From the NCBI RefSeq assembly GCF_037038585.1, contig NC_092521.1:49448898-49512897 (forward strand): a stretch of DNA of 64,000 nucleotides. Reading direction: 5' to 3'. The translations under genes and the position numbers were made by a program. Each line of letters starts with the position of its first letter. Position 1 is the first letter of the stretch. The notes under the pieces were generated by a model, which was not told the DNA's origin, searched no databases, and saw only the letters and a list, made by a program, of their open reading frames with translations. This DNA comes from Patagioenas fasciata. Its lineage: Eukaryota > Chordata > Aves > Columbiformes > Columbidae. Shown here in pieces: positions 50,346-61,925 of the stretch.

Positions 50346-52890
50346 GAGCTTGGCGTTGCACAGCCATGTATCACCAGCGCACAGCTCAGATATAGCTGTG
50401 AGCAGCACTTGGGAAGGAAGGCTGCTGAAGTGTCAAGTCAAATGCTCTCAAAACACAGTAAGCGACCATAAATGAACAGCTTGGTGTTGCTGTTCCCACA
50501 GCACTGCAGATGAGGAAGAAGTAAGGACAGATCCCTCTGTGTAGGACAACAAAGACATCAACTAGGAAGCCCTACTTTCTGTTCCTATATACTTCTTCCT
50601 AATCTTCCAGCCTTTCAACACATCATGTACTGGTCTTTCTCTGCTCTTCTTCCTAGCTGATCATCAGACAAGTCCATCCACATCATACCAAAGATAAACA
50701 ACAAGGGCAGGGCTAATTACAGCTGCATAAGTCATTTTAATTGTTCCTACACCTTGAAAGCCTTATCATCTGATACTAGCCTTTTTAAACTTTCTGTGTG
50801 TGTACTATCCTATATCTTTCTCTAAAAACAGAATCTGAAAACCCCATAGAAAACCCCTCAGCAGCAGGACTGAAATCTTTAGAGAAGGTGGCTAATGTTA
50901 TCATCCTGCATGCACACCAACACTAAGGGGAATGAGACACCCACTTTATGGGTGGTTTCATGTGTGCTGAAGGGATGACCCCATATACTTGGGGTCCATC
51001 CCAGGTCCTGAAAATGGGCAGCCAGCAGCCCATTCTCTCCCCCTCCAAACTGCACCCTCCAGTCTACACCCTATGGATTCCTTGGCACAGGGTTCCCCTG
51101 TCCCATGACTGGGAATCCCAGTCCCTGTGCTACCAGCGAGTTTAAGTTTTTCTTACTGTGTTTCTCAACTGCAGCCTGCTTTTTGCTGTTGCTCCTCAGC
51201 CTGGCTTCAGTCCTCCCATCCCATGAGGCAGTAAGTCACAAAGCTACTCCCCTGTGCCCCTCTCCTCAGCTCCCTGTCCTGACCTGTGTGTCCTTTTCAC
51301 CAAGCCAGGATGACAGCCTTCCTTCCACACTCCTAAATCATTGACATCTAATCTCCACTTTTCTGCAGTCCCTCATCCCGTGCCTAAACACGTGCAACCA
51401 CAACATTTGGGAGCAGCAATAATGGGGTAAGTTTTGCTCAGAGCCTGCAACCTGGGACCTGGCGTGTACTTGGTACAGACAGAGCCTTTGGAGAACATCA
51501 TTGCCAAATTCCTGAGAAGTATCTACTGAACTTGAGCAAAGGCTAAGGATTTGGCTAAAGTTGGTCTGTTTTCACATTCTTGACATCAGGGTAGGTCCAT
51601 TTCTTTGTCAAATATAATGTCTGTGCTCTAAGGGACGAATATATTAGAGTTAATCGATTAAACAGTTGCAAAGACTTTTTTGATGTGGACAAAATAATAT
51701 ATTTTCTATAATCTTGTTCTTGGAAATTGCTGAACTATTTTCACTAAAATTTTTGAACAACAAATAAATCAAAGTGAGGCAGACATCCAGCATGGGGAAT
51801 TTTAGTTGAACACTTAAACTCTGGCACAGTTATATGCAACTGAAAAAAGGGTTTTATAATGGAAAGTGTCAAGCATTAAGTATAGGTGGCACTTCCAACT
51901 CCACCTATAATATAAGTTGGATTAGATGCCCGGTTCTGTTCCCAGGGCATTCTGGATTAAACCAACTGACTCATAGTGGACACGGAAGAAGTTCTTATTT
52001 TTCTCAGGTTAATACATTTGTGTGGCACTTTTGTCCTCAAAAGAAAGAAAGAAAAAAGCCACGTCATTTCTCTAGAAGATGTATTTATTTACTGGTTATT
52101 GGCAAGGAATGCGTAATTTGCTGACAATATGGAATGAATGATTATGGCAACCAATTTTATGAGAGTCTTATAAAAAGAGAAGCTTAATATTAAAATGTTA
52201 ACAATTATAATTTAAAAATGAGTCAGCTACAGACAAAATAAGACAAAGGCAAAAAGAAAAAAGAAAAACCTTTCAGAGCAAAATGTTTTATTTCCATCTA
52301 TTTCCAATGCTTTGCAGATGTGTGTGGGGCAAGTAGGAGGCTAATATATCTCACTTTAGTAGTACTAATTGTTTGCATTATCACAATAATCAAATGCAAC
52401 CATATTAATCTCTGTGGTTATTAACTTGATTTTTACACATTAAGATTTAGATTTAATCCCCCGGGACCATCTATTAATGCTTTTAAAGTTGAAGGGTTTC
52501 AACAGTTTTAAGGTTTTTTTCCCCTCTTTTAGCTGCAGGCAGTAAAATTTGAACGTGTGTGGAGTTTTGTATTTTGCATTCCTGTGGGATTTTCAGAGAC
52601 ACTGCTGTCAAGGACCATGAATCATGTTAATACATAGCAACCTCTACAGCTATTAAAATGTCTGCAATAATGTGATTATTTTAAAACGGAAAAACTAATA
52701 TCATATGTATTACTTAAAGATCAACCTTTTTTTAAAGTCATTGGAAAGGGCTGCTTTTGGGAGGGGGGAGTGGAAACGTTAGTGGGAGTCACTAAAATGT
52801 GAAATGTCTAATCCACTGAGAAGAGAAACTTCAGTTCCTTTTATAAAACACGTCCTTACTGAGCTTATACTCAATGAAGTATAAAAATGG

Positions 52891-52905
52891 AAAAAAAAAA
52901 AAAAA
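52891..52905. repeat. Poly(A) tract, 15 bases
   Basis: An uninterrupted A run with no recognisable retroelement 5' of it. Confidence 0.9.
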
Positions 52906-54108
52906 TCAAGATCAATAAGCATGAAAAGCTATTTTATTTTTGTTTAGCCAGATCTTAGTTACACCAACCTAGTGGAACAGTATCTGGTTTCATGCTTTCA
53001 TGGTCACTGAGTGATGACACTCAAGCAGAAAACTGGGCATGGAGATGTTTTTATGAGTCAATGTGGACTGTTGTGATAGGATCGAATAATGGTATGAACT
53101 GGTTAAAAACTCAGTTTTCAAGGTGAATTTACTAGATACATCATGTAGAACTTATATAAATGAGACAATATAGAACAGTGACCCCATGAAAGGAAATAAG
53201 AAAGTGTTTTGGAGTGTATTACAGCTCTAGTCTTCAAATATTCACTCCAAAACCAAAACCAGTAAGATGCTGGTTTTGACGAGAAAGAATATAGTTCCTC
53301 AGATCATGTATCATGGTTGTAGTTGATTGTGCATATCCATGTTGCCTTTCTTCAGTAAATCTTTCCTTGGCTGTTTTGCTGGGCAGCCTTCAAGCAGCCA
53401 CCCTTTGGCTTCACATCTCCAAGAGGGTGCAAAGTATAAGAATTTCTACGGCCTCTCTGTCTTTTTTCTGTCTGTGCCCCTGAATGTACCATGGCCTTCT
53501 CCTCCAGCAAATGCTCTAACACCTTGGGCTGTTCAAGAGTTTGTGCTTCAGTGAAGCACCAGAGAGGGCAAAAAGGTCCCTGTCCCAAACAACAGCTGAA
53601 AGACACAATGAGTAGGATGTAACTGTTTTAATAACTGAGAATGTAGCTAGTCTCAAGTGGCTGAGTGGCATTTTTTGAAGTGTTAACTAGGTCTGAAATA
53701 TGGAACTCTGGTCTTCCAGTACACAAGTGGCCCAATATGGTGTGATATATTTCACTGGGTACTCAGAAGGACATCATCACAAAAAAAAAGGACTCGAGTG
53801 TCCTTGTTCAAGGTCAGGTGGGTTCCTCAGGCAGGTATTTTAGCAAGTGAGTTATTGGCACCACACCAAATAATTTTAGATTATGGAATATAGGCACTCC
53901 ATTAGCATTGTTTTAAATTGCACTTTCTGTTTTGTAAAATCAAAAAGGAAATTTCATGGGGAAAAGAAGTCTCGCATTCATGCAACATTAATGTTTAGGG
54001 AATAATGTGGTGTTTTGCCATGTTAAAAGAATTATTACAAACCCTTCATTGAGAAGCTCTAGAGATCTCATACTTTGGAAAAGAGACTTGATAATTGGAT
54101 GTGCAGGA

Positions 54109-54133
54109 GGGGGAGGGAGATGTATGGGGAGGG
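54109..54133 (+). other. Potential G-quadruplex motif
   Basis: Four G runs (5, 3, 4 and 3 bases, at 54109-54113, 54115-54117, 54126-54129 and 54131-54133) are separated by loops of 1, 8 and 1 bases. This is near the standard quadruplex rule. Formation is not shown. Confidence 0.5.
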
Positions 54134-54730
54134 TGTCACTTTTGGTGACATCAATGAGCCTTTTTTTGTTCTTGTGAAAAAAGACCCTGATCTGGCCGAA
54201 TTAGAAGCCTTTGAAAAATCTGAGAAACGGGTAGCTGCAGGTTACCGTGGGACGAGTAACTGGAGCTCAAGGTAGAGAGATTCACTCCTGGGCTCTCCAC
54301 TTCCCTGAGCTGAAGAGAGAATACCATGAGCTCGTGCACACACAGGCAAGAATACTTGGAGGAGGCAAATTAAATTTGTACATGCCACTTCCAGTGAGTG
54401 CATCTTTTTACTTTCGCAGCGCTTTTTTATGTTACCTGAGCACCCTGGAGATCTTGAATAATATTCAGTCAATATGGGCCAAGCGAGGTCTTCCAAATCC
54501 CCACGTAGAGGTGATCTCCTTTCCCAGCACCACAAAAGTTGTGGTGATGCTCACCCCCCTCCTAGCTTCTCCTGCCCCCCGGGAACAATGGAGCCGAACT
54601 GCCGAGGCACCAGGGTGAGGGGTCACGGCGTCCCACCGAGCTGCCAGATTTAGGGGCAGATCCCACGGCCTCTACTGCACTGAGCCAAAAGCAGGTCTTC
54701 TCTTGCCCCCTGCAATCCTGGCGGGGAATC

Positions 54731-55222
54731 TTGGCAAGAGGAGCCTCACAGGGATTTCTTTCTCCAAACTCACCTTTCACAGCCCTTTTTTTTTTTTCTT
54801 CTCTCTTTTTTCTTTTCCACACAGAAAGGGACAAGACCGTATGGAAAATTAACTGCGCTGTTTTACGGGTCACGTGTGTGAGAGGCTGTGAGCATTTGTG
54901 CATGGGGTCATTGTTGGATTTAGCAGCGGTTACTTTTATCCTTGGAACTGAAGCTGCCACGTATTTCGAGATACCTGCTTATTTTGTAAAGCTAGAGGCC
55001 TGGGCAGAGGAACTGAGAGAGTCTCTCAGCTCCACTGAAATACCTTGGACTTGGAGAACTGAACTGAGCGACAGACTGAAAAAAACCCAAAGAAACAGCA
55101 AACATAAACATGTAAATGTGACATCTGCGATTTCACTTTACGGAGTGTTTTACATGTGTGAAAATAGCTCATTGTCTTGCAAAAGTGAGAACTTTGGGGT
55201 TGAAACTGATGACAGAAATTAA
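54731..55222 (+). other. 163-codon open frame behind an acceptor-like tract, uncertain
   Basis: This is the longest open frame in the window. It begins at ATG 54731 and crosses a striking pyrimidine tract (54783-54819) ending in CACACAG at 54824, which is a strong splice-acceptor shape. The Phe/Leu-rich part of the frame is just that tract translated. If there were an exon, it would begin at 54825 and stay open to the stop at 55220-55222, about 132 codons. I recognise no domain; the product contains scattered Cys and Trp. On the opposite strand a donor-like GTGAGT (54773 to 54768) and a 132-codon frame overlap. Noncoding chance, a lncRNA exon or a fast-evolving gene remain possible. Confidence 0.2.
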
Positions 55223-58200
55223 GGGGACTTAAAGAGAAAAGCGCAGCAATAGAAATGAGTTTAAAAGAAGGAAAAAAAAAAGGCTCTGCCAACATTTTCC
55301 TGAATGATAGCAGAGATGTGTGCAAAAGAATAGGTGTTGACAGAAAAGAAACACAACCCTTTAATAAAAGAGGTGGGCAGGCAGACATATGAACTGCTGA
55401 AATTTCAGCATTTCAGGGTCCTGTGGGTAGAGAACGCTGGAACACAGGAAAAACAAGTAGAAAAGATCTTAGGAAACACTCACCTCCTAAAATTTTGATC
55501 ATTTGAGATGCCAGTTCACTTGATAGAAGAAACAATTTATACATACATACATACATATATATATATATATGTATACAAGAATGACGAAGGAAAAAGAGGA
55601 CAGTGGTGGGGGGGAAAGGAGGAAAAGACAAAAAGACACATTAATGCTTTGGCTTCCCTTTCAGATATCCCCTGCACTGTGCTGTAATAAATCTTGCATC
55701 TCGCTGCTCAGCTGAGGGCTCTGCTGCAACATTCCTTGGTTGCTTTGTTTCGGAGCGCCGTTTGCATTGAATTTGGGGAGTTCGCTAAGCAGCTGCAACA
55801 ACACCGTAACATTTCCTCACTATTTCCTAGAAAAACGTGATCTAAAAAGGCACTTTTGGGGAAGAGGTCTTGGGGAAGTGCTGCTTTGGGTAGCTGTGGC
55901 TCCCTGGATCTGACAGCCTCTTGACAGTTACTAATACCAGCAGAGTGAGCATGTGTAGTCTACTTGCAAGGTTTGTGATGTGTTTTTGATTTCCTGCTTC
56001 AGAAACACATTTTGGCTAGAAAACAAGCAAGGCATCTGATTCTCTTTCTTGCTGTACAAATATCAGGAAATTGTTACCCATGTAACCCGTTCACGTTAAA
56101 TAATTGGGCTGCTAACATTTAGGAAGACATTCTTGCTTTTGACTATTCAGTTGCTGTGCGAACATGAGCAAAAATTATGATTTCTTGAAAAATATAAACT
56201 CTGTGTGATTCTGTCTTCATGTTGGCTTTCTAAAGGGTGCTAATTTCCACAAACTATGCTTTATTTGTCTTTCTCTTAGCTACTTCTTTCAATGCCTTTA
56301 ATCTCCAGGGGTCATGTCATTGTCTTCTGAAATCTTGAAAGATCTTGCTTACGTGTGAAAAGGGGCTTTTTATGAAATGCACAATTTCAGAAATTAAAGT
56401 TAATCAAGCCACCTTCTTCTTCCAGGGCAGTAAATTGATTGTGATAATTTCTGTGGATTTTTCTTTTTTCAGTTTCTTATGTGTAAAAGTAATGGAAAGA
56501 GACAACAACAAATTAGTAAATAGTATTGCTCAATGTTCATTCGTTGGACCTAAGATCTGAGACATCTTAATAGACAACCCAAGATTCTCGTGTGTTTTAC
56601 TATATAACATCCTTTTAAGTTGTTGGAGTTTTATTTCCATGTTAAAATTCTCTTTTGAATAAGTCTTTTTAAAAGTTTGCTGATCAGACACAGAAGATTT
56701 TAATATAGTTGCCAGAATATTTTCCAGTAATACAAATTCTTAAGTTCTTGATTCTGCAGCAGGATACAGGCTTTCACCACAGTCTCCAAGCAGACAAGGG
56801 GCTTTGCACAGCTACAGGCATTCAACTGTCTTGCCAGCTCTTGCTGGATTGGGGCTTCCATCAAAAGCAAATATGAATTTGCATTTATGTTGATCAAGAG
56901 TTTAATTTCTGTTGCAAGAGTGGAAGGAAAAAAGATCACATTTTGATGAAGATGTAAGTGCTTCCACGTGGCGTCGTATGGTACAAATTGACTAGAGGGA
57001 GTTTCTCCCACTTATTTGGGGGCTTGACCATGATAAAAGACTTGTTTCCATTGATATTGGTAAAAGGGTTCTGATAAATGTTACAGAACATCCCCCACAT
57101 GCTTTATGGAGGATTATATTTCTTGTATGAGGGCCCAATCCATCTCTTTGGTGTAACGTTTACTCTCTGGCTTCCCTAAGCAGGAGCAGAACATGGAAAA
57201 CACACTCTGATGTGGGTTCTTTGAGACAAAGAGACATTTTGAAACATATAGTTGATCCTGGCATCTTGACAGTGTGTTTTAGGTTGTAAAGATCCAGTAA
57301 AATACATCAAAACGATAATGATGACTCATTTCAGTCCTGAAGAAAAATGGTTAATGGGTAATACTTATCACTGACCAACTTTTAAATTCACAAACTCTGC
57401 TTCTAGATTTCTCTCTGCTAAAAGAAAAGACATTTAAGCAAGTGATTCTTCTTTTTAACATCCCAAGCCCCTGGAATATTGTCTTTATGGATACACTTCA
57501 GAGTTCAGCTAAAAGATCATATTGCTTTAAAATGGGCATAGTAAACCCAAGCATGCCTGGAGGAGAATTTGTAAGCACAATTATGTTTGCCATAGAGTTG
57601 CTAGGTCAGTGGGTGGTATACGATGCACCCATCTTTCTAGGAGCAGTAGGATTTCCTGCTGTTTTTTTCAGTAGTGACCTAGAAGGAGGTTAATGATTCC
57701 AAAGAATGACTTTTCCCTTAGGGAAAATTTAATCTTCTGACCTTTTTCTCTATCTGTCCATTCCTTTTAAGTCACAGACCCCCTTCATTTAGCTTACATC
57801 AAGCTGTTTTATTTTCTTCAAAAACATGGTTGAAGTGATTGCTTTTGCTTTCATTTAACCCTTGAACTGGATGCATTTCCAAACTAAATCATTGCCCAGA
57901 ATATGGAGTTGCTTGTAAGCATTTCTTTCAGATTTCTATATTTGTCTTAAATGTGATTGTCAACCCTCAGAATCACTTTGACAACTGACTAACTTCAAAA
58001 ATGCATGCCTTTAATGTACTCTTGCAATCATCTCTGAGAGTTGCTTTAGAAAAAGAACATGACAGGAATAAAGCAGCTATTGGGGTTTTTAATTTTTTTT
58101 TTCTTTCTAACAAAATGCTGATGGAGCCAGAGTACTACAGGAGGAAATTTTATTTAAAATACATTCACCAAGACCATCATGCCATTTCGGGGATGAAATC

Positions 58201-58566
58201 TGAGCTCATAAAAAATACCAGCGTTGCACAAACTGTTGGAGTGTTTTGCTTTGTCTGAACTGTACAGACACTATGGAATCAAATTTGTTGTCAGAATACC
58301 ATAAAATAAAATTGTAATTACTTTATTATTCTCAAAGGTGTTGACTCTCGGGTGCAGAGAATTCTGGAGGGTAACTAGAAACAGAAACTGCCTTGTGCTT
58401 GAAGCTGTCAACTTCCTTTTACTTTGCTGCAGACACTGTTTTTGTCTGTATTCTATTACATGCGGTTATTGCCAACATAATAATTCATGAATATTCGTTC
58501 ATTTTCAGAATTATAATTAATGCTGGATTTTGACATTATGACAAAGTAGAGTGGCTCAGCAGCAGA
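55223..58566. other. Unique DNA, no gene recognised
   Basis: Frames reach 120 codons (55026-55388, minus, overlapping the previous entry) and 103 codons (56700-57011, minus) without domains. A minus-strand donor-like GTGAGT lies near 55482. One microsatellite is listed separately. No named repeat is recognised until 58567. Confidence 0.5.
55539..55574. repeat. (ACAT)n(AT)n microsatellite
   Basis: Four ACAT units followed by an AT dinucleotide tract and GTATAC. Confidence 0.9.
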
Positions 58567-58683
58567 AACACTCGGCCCTAAGAACAAAGGAATTGCCATA
58601 TTGGAGCAGACCAGCGGTCCATCTAGTCGGATATCTCCCTGTCTCTCACACCGGCCAATGCCTGAGGCTGCCGAGGAAGGCAT

Positions 58684-58711
58684 ACCCCCCCGCACCTCCC
58701 CGCCCCGCACC
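58684..58711 (-). other. C-rich insert in the CR1 tail, potential G-quadruplex on minus strand
   Basis: The plus strand has C runs at 58685-58691, 58698-58701 and 58703-58706 with CC between and after. The minus strand is therefore a dense G tract. It interrupts the otherwise recognisable CR1 tail and differs sharply in composition from it. Confidence 0.5.
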
Positions 58712-59429
58712 TAATTGCAATACTACACCACAGAGGGAAATTTCTTTTTCAACCCCAGCTGGTGATCAGCTTATGCCCTGAAGTATGAGGATTGATAGCC
58801 CTTATAATTTTTATCCTAGCTAGTGTGGCTGCAGATGCTGTACTTAATCAAATAAATGTCTAATACTTGGGTAAAGCTAAGTAAGGGCTAAATACTCTCA
58901 TCTCTTGGGAAAAATCCCAAGGAAGGAAAAAGTACTGAGAAATTCCACAAGGAGAATCACATCGAGTTCCCACTGCTTTCTCCCCTCTCAGGGGAGTACA
59001 GTTTGCATGCTTGTGGAGAGGCTGGCAGGGCTGGGAAGGATGTCAAGCAGCACAGTCCAAGGCTTCGCAGGGGAGTCAGGATCCAAGTTCGGCTGCTCTT
59101 TCCTCCTCATTCTGTCCCTCAGCCTGGACCAAGAGGGGTGTTTAGAATAAGGAGTTGGAGTTAGGGAGACCTATAGCAGCAGTTATTTGGATTTCAGCCT
59201 GAAAAAGCAATGGTTTTAGAGACAAAACTATGTTGCATAGGAGAGCTGTTTCTCAGGTCTTCTTTTGCAACCTGAGATGCCTTTTCACCAAACCTGTGTA
59301 TGACCGACCATGTGCTCTTTGTGTGGAAGAGCAGCTGGAGAGTCTCAGGGAACTGGAGGACACGACAAAGAGTTAGTCCTCCTCTTTTCCTTTGCTTTTG
59401 TTTCTGTTTTGTAACCTTTTTTCTCTCTC

Positions 59430-59450
59430 TTTTTTTTTTTTTTTTTTTTT
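59430..59450. repeat. Poly(T) tract, 21 bases, with pyrimidine-rich flank
   Basis: The T run follows a pyrimidine-rich stretch from about 59382. It lies in the unrecognisable middle part of the CR1-group element and produces the Lys/Arg/Glu-rich minus-strand frame there. Confidence 0.9.
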
Positions 59451-60271
59451 GGTAACCATTGCCCCAAAGCTATTTTCCTCAATCCTGTCCAGCGGCAAGA
59501 AATCACACAACTTAACTACATATTCTGATGGAAAAACGTATCTCCATATTTTCATTTAAATGTGCTTCCCACTTTGTTTTTTTTTGTGACATGCAAAAGC
59601 ACAGACAGGCACACCTGAGCTCTTCTGAATCAACTGAAATTTTACATGGTCCTGAAACTCCTCATCCTCCTCATGTTTCTGAATTAAATGATCTTTTCTT
59701 TTAAATCTACATTCTAGCTCATTCCAGTCCCCCATTTCATTAATCATGTTTACTGCATTTTTCTGTATGTTTCTTTGGTTTGCTGTGTCTTGCCTATAAT
59801 CCACAGACTAAAATACAACAGAATGTCCAGAAATGCAGCTTTTACTCATGAAATCACATAATAATATTTTATGTTTAACCATCTTTTATGTTCTTGGTGT
59901 ATTTGAGTGTCTTCTCTGCTTTTGTATGTTTTCTAAGCTCCTGCAATATGCTGGATAGCGTTTTTCAGTGAATAATGCCTAGATTTTCCCATGTTAATTA
60001 ATAGCCATCATTTCTTGAAAACGTATTCCAGCATGCACTCCTTGGCATTAGTCTGTTTAATTTTACATGCCATCATGTCACCATTTTATCCTGGTTTACT
60101 GGCTTGCTCTGGAATTTCTTCAAGTTTTGCCTAAATTCAGTTAACCTAATAAACGGCCAAATACGCCCGTGAATTCTCTTGTTTAGAGCAATGGGCATTG
60201 GGTCTAAATACCAGAAAGCAGTCTGTGGCTGTTGTAATGAAAACAAATTTTACCATCTTTATTTCAGCAGC

Positions 60272-60285
60272 TTTTTTTTTTTTTT
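60272..60285. repeat. Poly(T) tract, 14 bases
   Basis: A T run inside the CR1-group fossil, just after the VLFNLF block in the element's orientation. It gives the lysine run in the minus-strand frame. Confidence 0.85.
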
Positions 60286-60429
60286 CTAGATTGCTAGTGA
60301 ATAAGTTGAACAAAACCACCTTTATTGCTGTTATTGATCCCAGGAGTGATTCAGAGTTAACCTCTTTCTCTGCTTCAACTGACCACCAATTCTTCTGCAG
60401 CACCTGGAGAAAAGAATGCTGCCTGGTCA

Positions 60430-60608
60430 TCTAAATGCAGCTCTGGAATCTGGGTGCTCATGAACTGAAGCCCTGGTTCTGACACAGCTTGCTTTTACAA
60501 TTATAGGTAAGTTACTTCACCTCTAATATAACCAGCTCATTAGGAAGTTGTGACTGTAAAGTGCTTTCAGGGGGTAGAATTCTAATTGTTCTGAAGTTTC
60601 AGGTTTGA
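60430..60608 (+). mobile_element. MIR-like SINE nested in the CR1-group element
   Basis: The plus strand has GGTAAGTTACTTCACCTCT (60506-60524) and, after a short gap, TGACTGTAAAGTGCTTTCAG (60551-60570). These match the MIR/CORE-SINE pattern GGGCAAGTTACTTAACCTCT ... TGTAAAGCGCTTTGAG. The upstream part (GCCCTGGTTCTGACACAGC) fits the tRNA-derived section (CCTGGGTTC.AATCC..GCTCTGCCAC) only loosely. The CR1 reading stops at about 60430 and resumes at about 60608 with TATTTTATCCAGTTTTTACA, as expected if about 180 bases were inserted. Edges are approximate and no target-site duplication was verified. Confidence 0.6.
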
Positions 60609-61260
60609 TTTTCTATATTTTATCCAGTTTTTACACCATAGATGGACTTTGATTCTGGAGCTTATATGTTTTTCTTGTGAGAGTCCTTACCACAAGCTTT
60701 TGGAAACACTAAATAAATTGTATCTTCTGGTTCTGCTTTATGGACTACTTAACTAACCCTTTCCTGTAGTTCTAGAAGGACTGAGAGAATGCAGGAAGAA
60801 GTATTGCAGGTTTTCCTTGCTGTCTGTGTGCCTAAGTGTATGATTTTTACTGATTCTCTGAATAGTTTCCTAGTACTAAAGTAGAACTTACTGGTTCATA
60901 ATTCCCAGGATCATCATTAGCACCTTTTTAAGAGATGGGTACAACCTTGGCCACTCTCCAGTCCTCTGATACGGTAGCTGCTTTTAATGATAAATTACAT
61001 ATTTTTGTTAGCAGCTCACTTGCATTGGTCTTCGGTTCCTTCAGAGCTCTGGGATGAATACCATCTGGTCCTACTGATTGATCGCAGTTTAATTTCTCGG
61101 GTTGATCCATCAGCTTTTCTGATATTCCTATTTCTGATAGTGTCTCACTTCCAACACCTAAAAGGAATAAAGCCTGTGTAGTATTGCATCCTCTTTGTTA
61201 AAGAACAGTGGGAAGTAGCTGTTTGGCTCTTTTTTTTTTTATTTTTCTGTATTTTTCATT

Positions 61261-61739
61261 GTCTAATGCAGCTAAGCATAAGGAAAAAGAAATTGAGAGT
61301 AAACACCTTTTTTGTTGTTGTTGTTTATAAATATTTTATTACCAAAAAAACCCTTAAAGATGTGTCAGAGATTTGTTAGAGGATGATAGTGTCAGAAGCC
61401 CAGAATTCCAAGTTCATTTGTATTTTTTATTAATAGTGAATTGTACTTTTCAGTGGACTGCCGTGGAAAAACTGCCAAGGGAAGTATATATAACATTTCA
61501 GGGGATTTCAATGTTATTTACTGTGGCTGAGCAGAAGAATAAAGACGTACTTATATTACCTACAGTACTAGAATCTAGAACAGAAAAGGAAATCAGAAGG
61601 CAAGCTTCTGCAATGGAATAGCTCACTGACAAGCAAGCAAATAGAGGAAAACAAAACAATTACCATACTTACATGAAAATAGAGCAAGAAAGAAAAGTAT
61701 CATAATTAGTGTCAATTGGTAGAATATTTCTCAACTCTG
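61261..61739. other. Unique DNA, possibly further decayed LINE
   Basis: Upstream of the recognised CR1-group RT block in the element's orientation. A minus-strand TACTTCCCACTGTTCTTTAA-like part near 61200-61220 might belong to the element, but beyond it I cannot align anything. The 82-codon plus-strand frame at 61373-61621 is not recognised. Confidence 0.4.
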
Positions 61740-61925
61740 CGTATTTCTCTACACACCTCCCCACTCTTCCCACATGCTTACACAAATCTCTCTTCTGTCT
61801 TTTATTATTCACAGTGCTCTCTGTCTAATTTATACTGTAAGCTCCTCGGGCAGGGACCTTGTCTTTTCATATGTCCATAATGTTAAATACATGCCAGTCA
61901 AACTGTAGAAATTATAATAACTGAG
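61740..61925 (+). mobile_element. L2/MIR-type 3' tail fossil
   Basis: ACTGTAAGCTCCTCGGGCAG, continuing GGACCTTGTCTT (61834-61865), is the characteristic segment near the 3' end of L2 elements and the SINEs that share their tail (ACTGTAAGCTCCTTGGGGCAGGGACCTTGTCT in two parts). It is followed by an AT-rich part with an ATAATAA-like end, as in those families. Whether the body is LINE or SINE is not determined, and the left edge is a guess. Confidence 0.55.

Larger units (their letters stand above)
50346..54786. other. Unique AT-rich DNA, no gene recognised
   Basis: Frames stay below 124 codons and none is recognisable. The part from about 52100 to 53250 is AT-rich with many TAAT-type cores. An A run (52891-52905) and a G-rich tract (54109-54133) are listed separately. 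The part from about 54540 to 54640 is locally GC-rich with a few CpGs, but too small to call a CpG island. Confidence 0.5.
58567..61260 (-). mobile_element. Ancient CR1-group LINE, RT domain to 3' tail
   Basis: Read on the minus strand, conserved CR1-clade blocks come in order. GPDGIHPRALKE (from 61071) is followed, exactly 52 codons after its first residue as in the family, by DDPGNYEPV (60915 to 60889). Then IYLVFPKACGKDSHKKNI (60718 to 60665) stands for VYLDFSKAFDKVPH, with the catalytic Asp changed to Val. VLFNLF (60316 to 60299) stands for GPVLFNIFINDL, and IQKNAVNMI (59768 to 59742) for VQ.RATKMI. The left end (58567-58870) has the tail seen reversed in turtle and crocodilian CR1 copies: GAATTGCCATATTGGAGCAG on the plus strand, then CTTATGCCCTGAAGTATGAG and AATCAAATAAATGTCTAATA. 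The element is dead. Between 58890 and 59560 it is unrecognisable, so head and tail could be two copies. Confidence 0.75.

Noticed and set aside
60501-60511. TATAG joined to GTAAGT as a second recursive splice site
   Set aside because: The preceding tract is not pyrimidine-rich enough, and the word is explained by the MIR-like GGGCAAGTTAC core.
60928-61110. 60-codon frame with PDGIHPR motif as a possible small gene
   Set aside because: It is a fragment of the CR1-group RT domain. The reading continues past its stop codon into DDPGNYEPV, as in the family.
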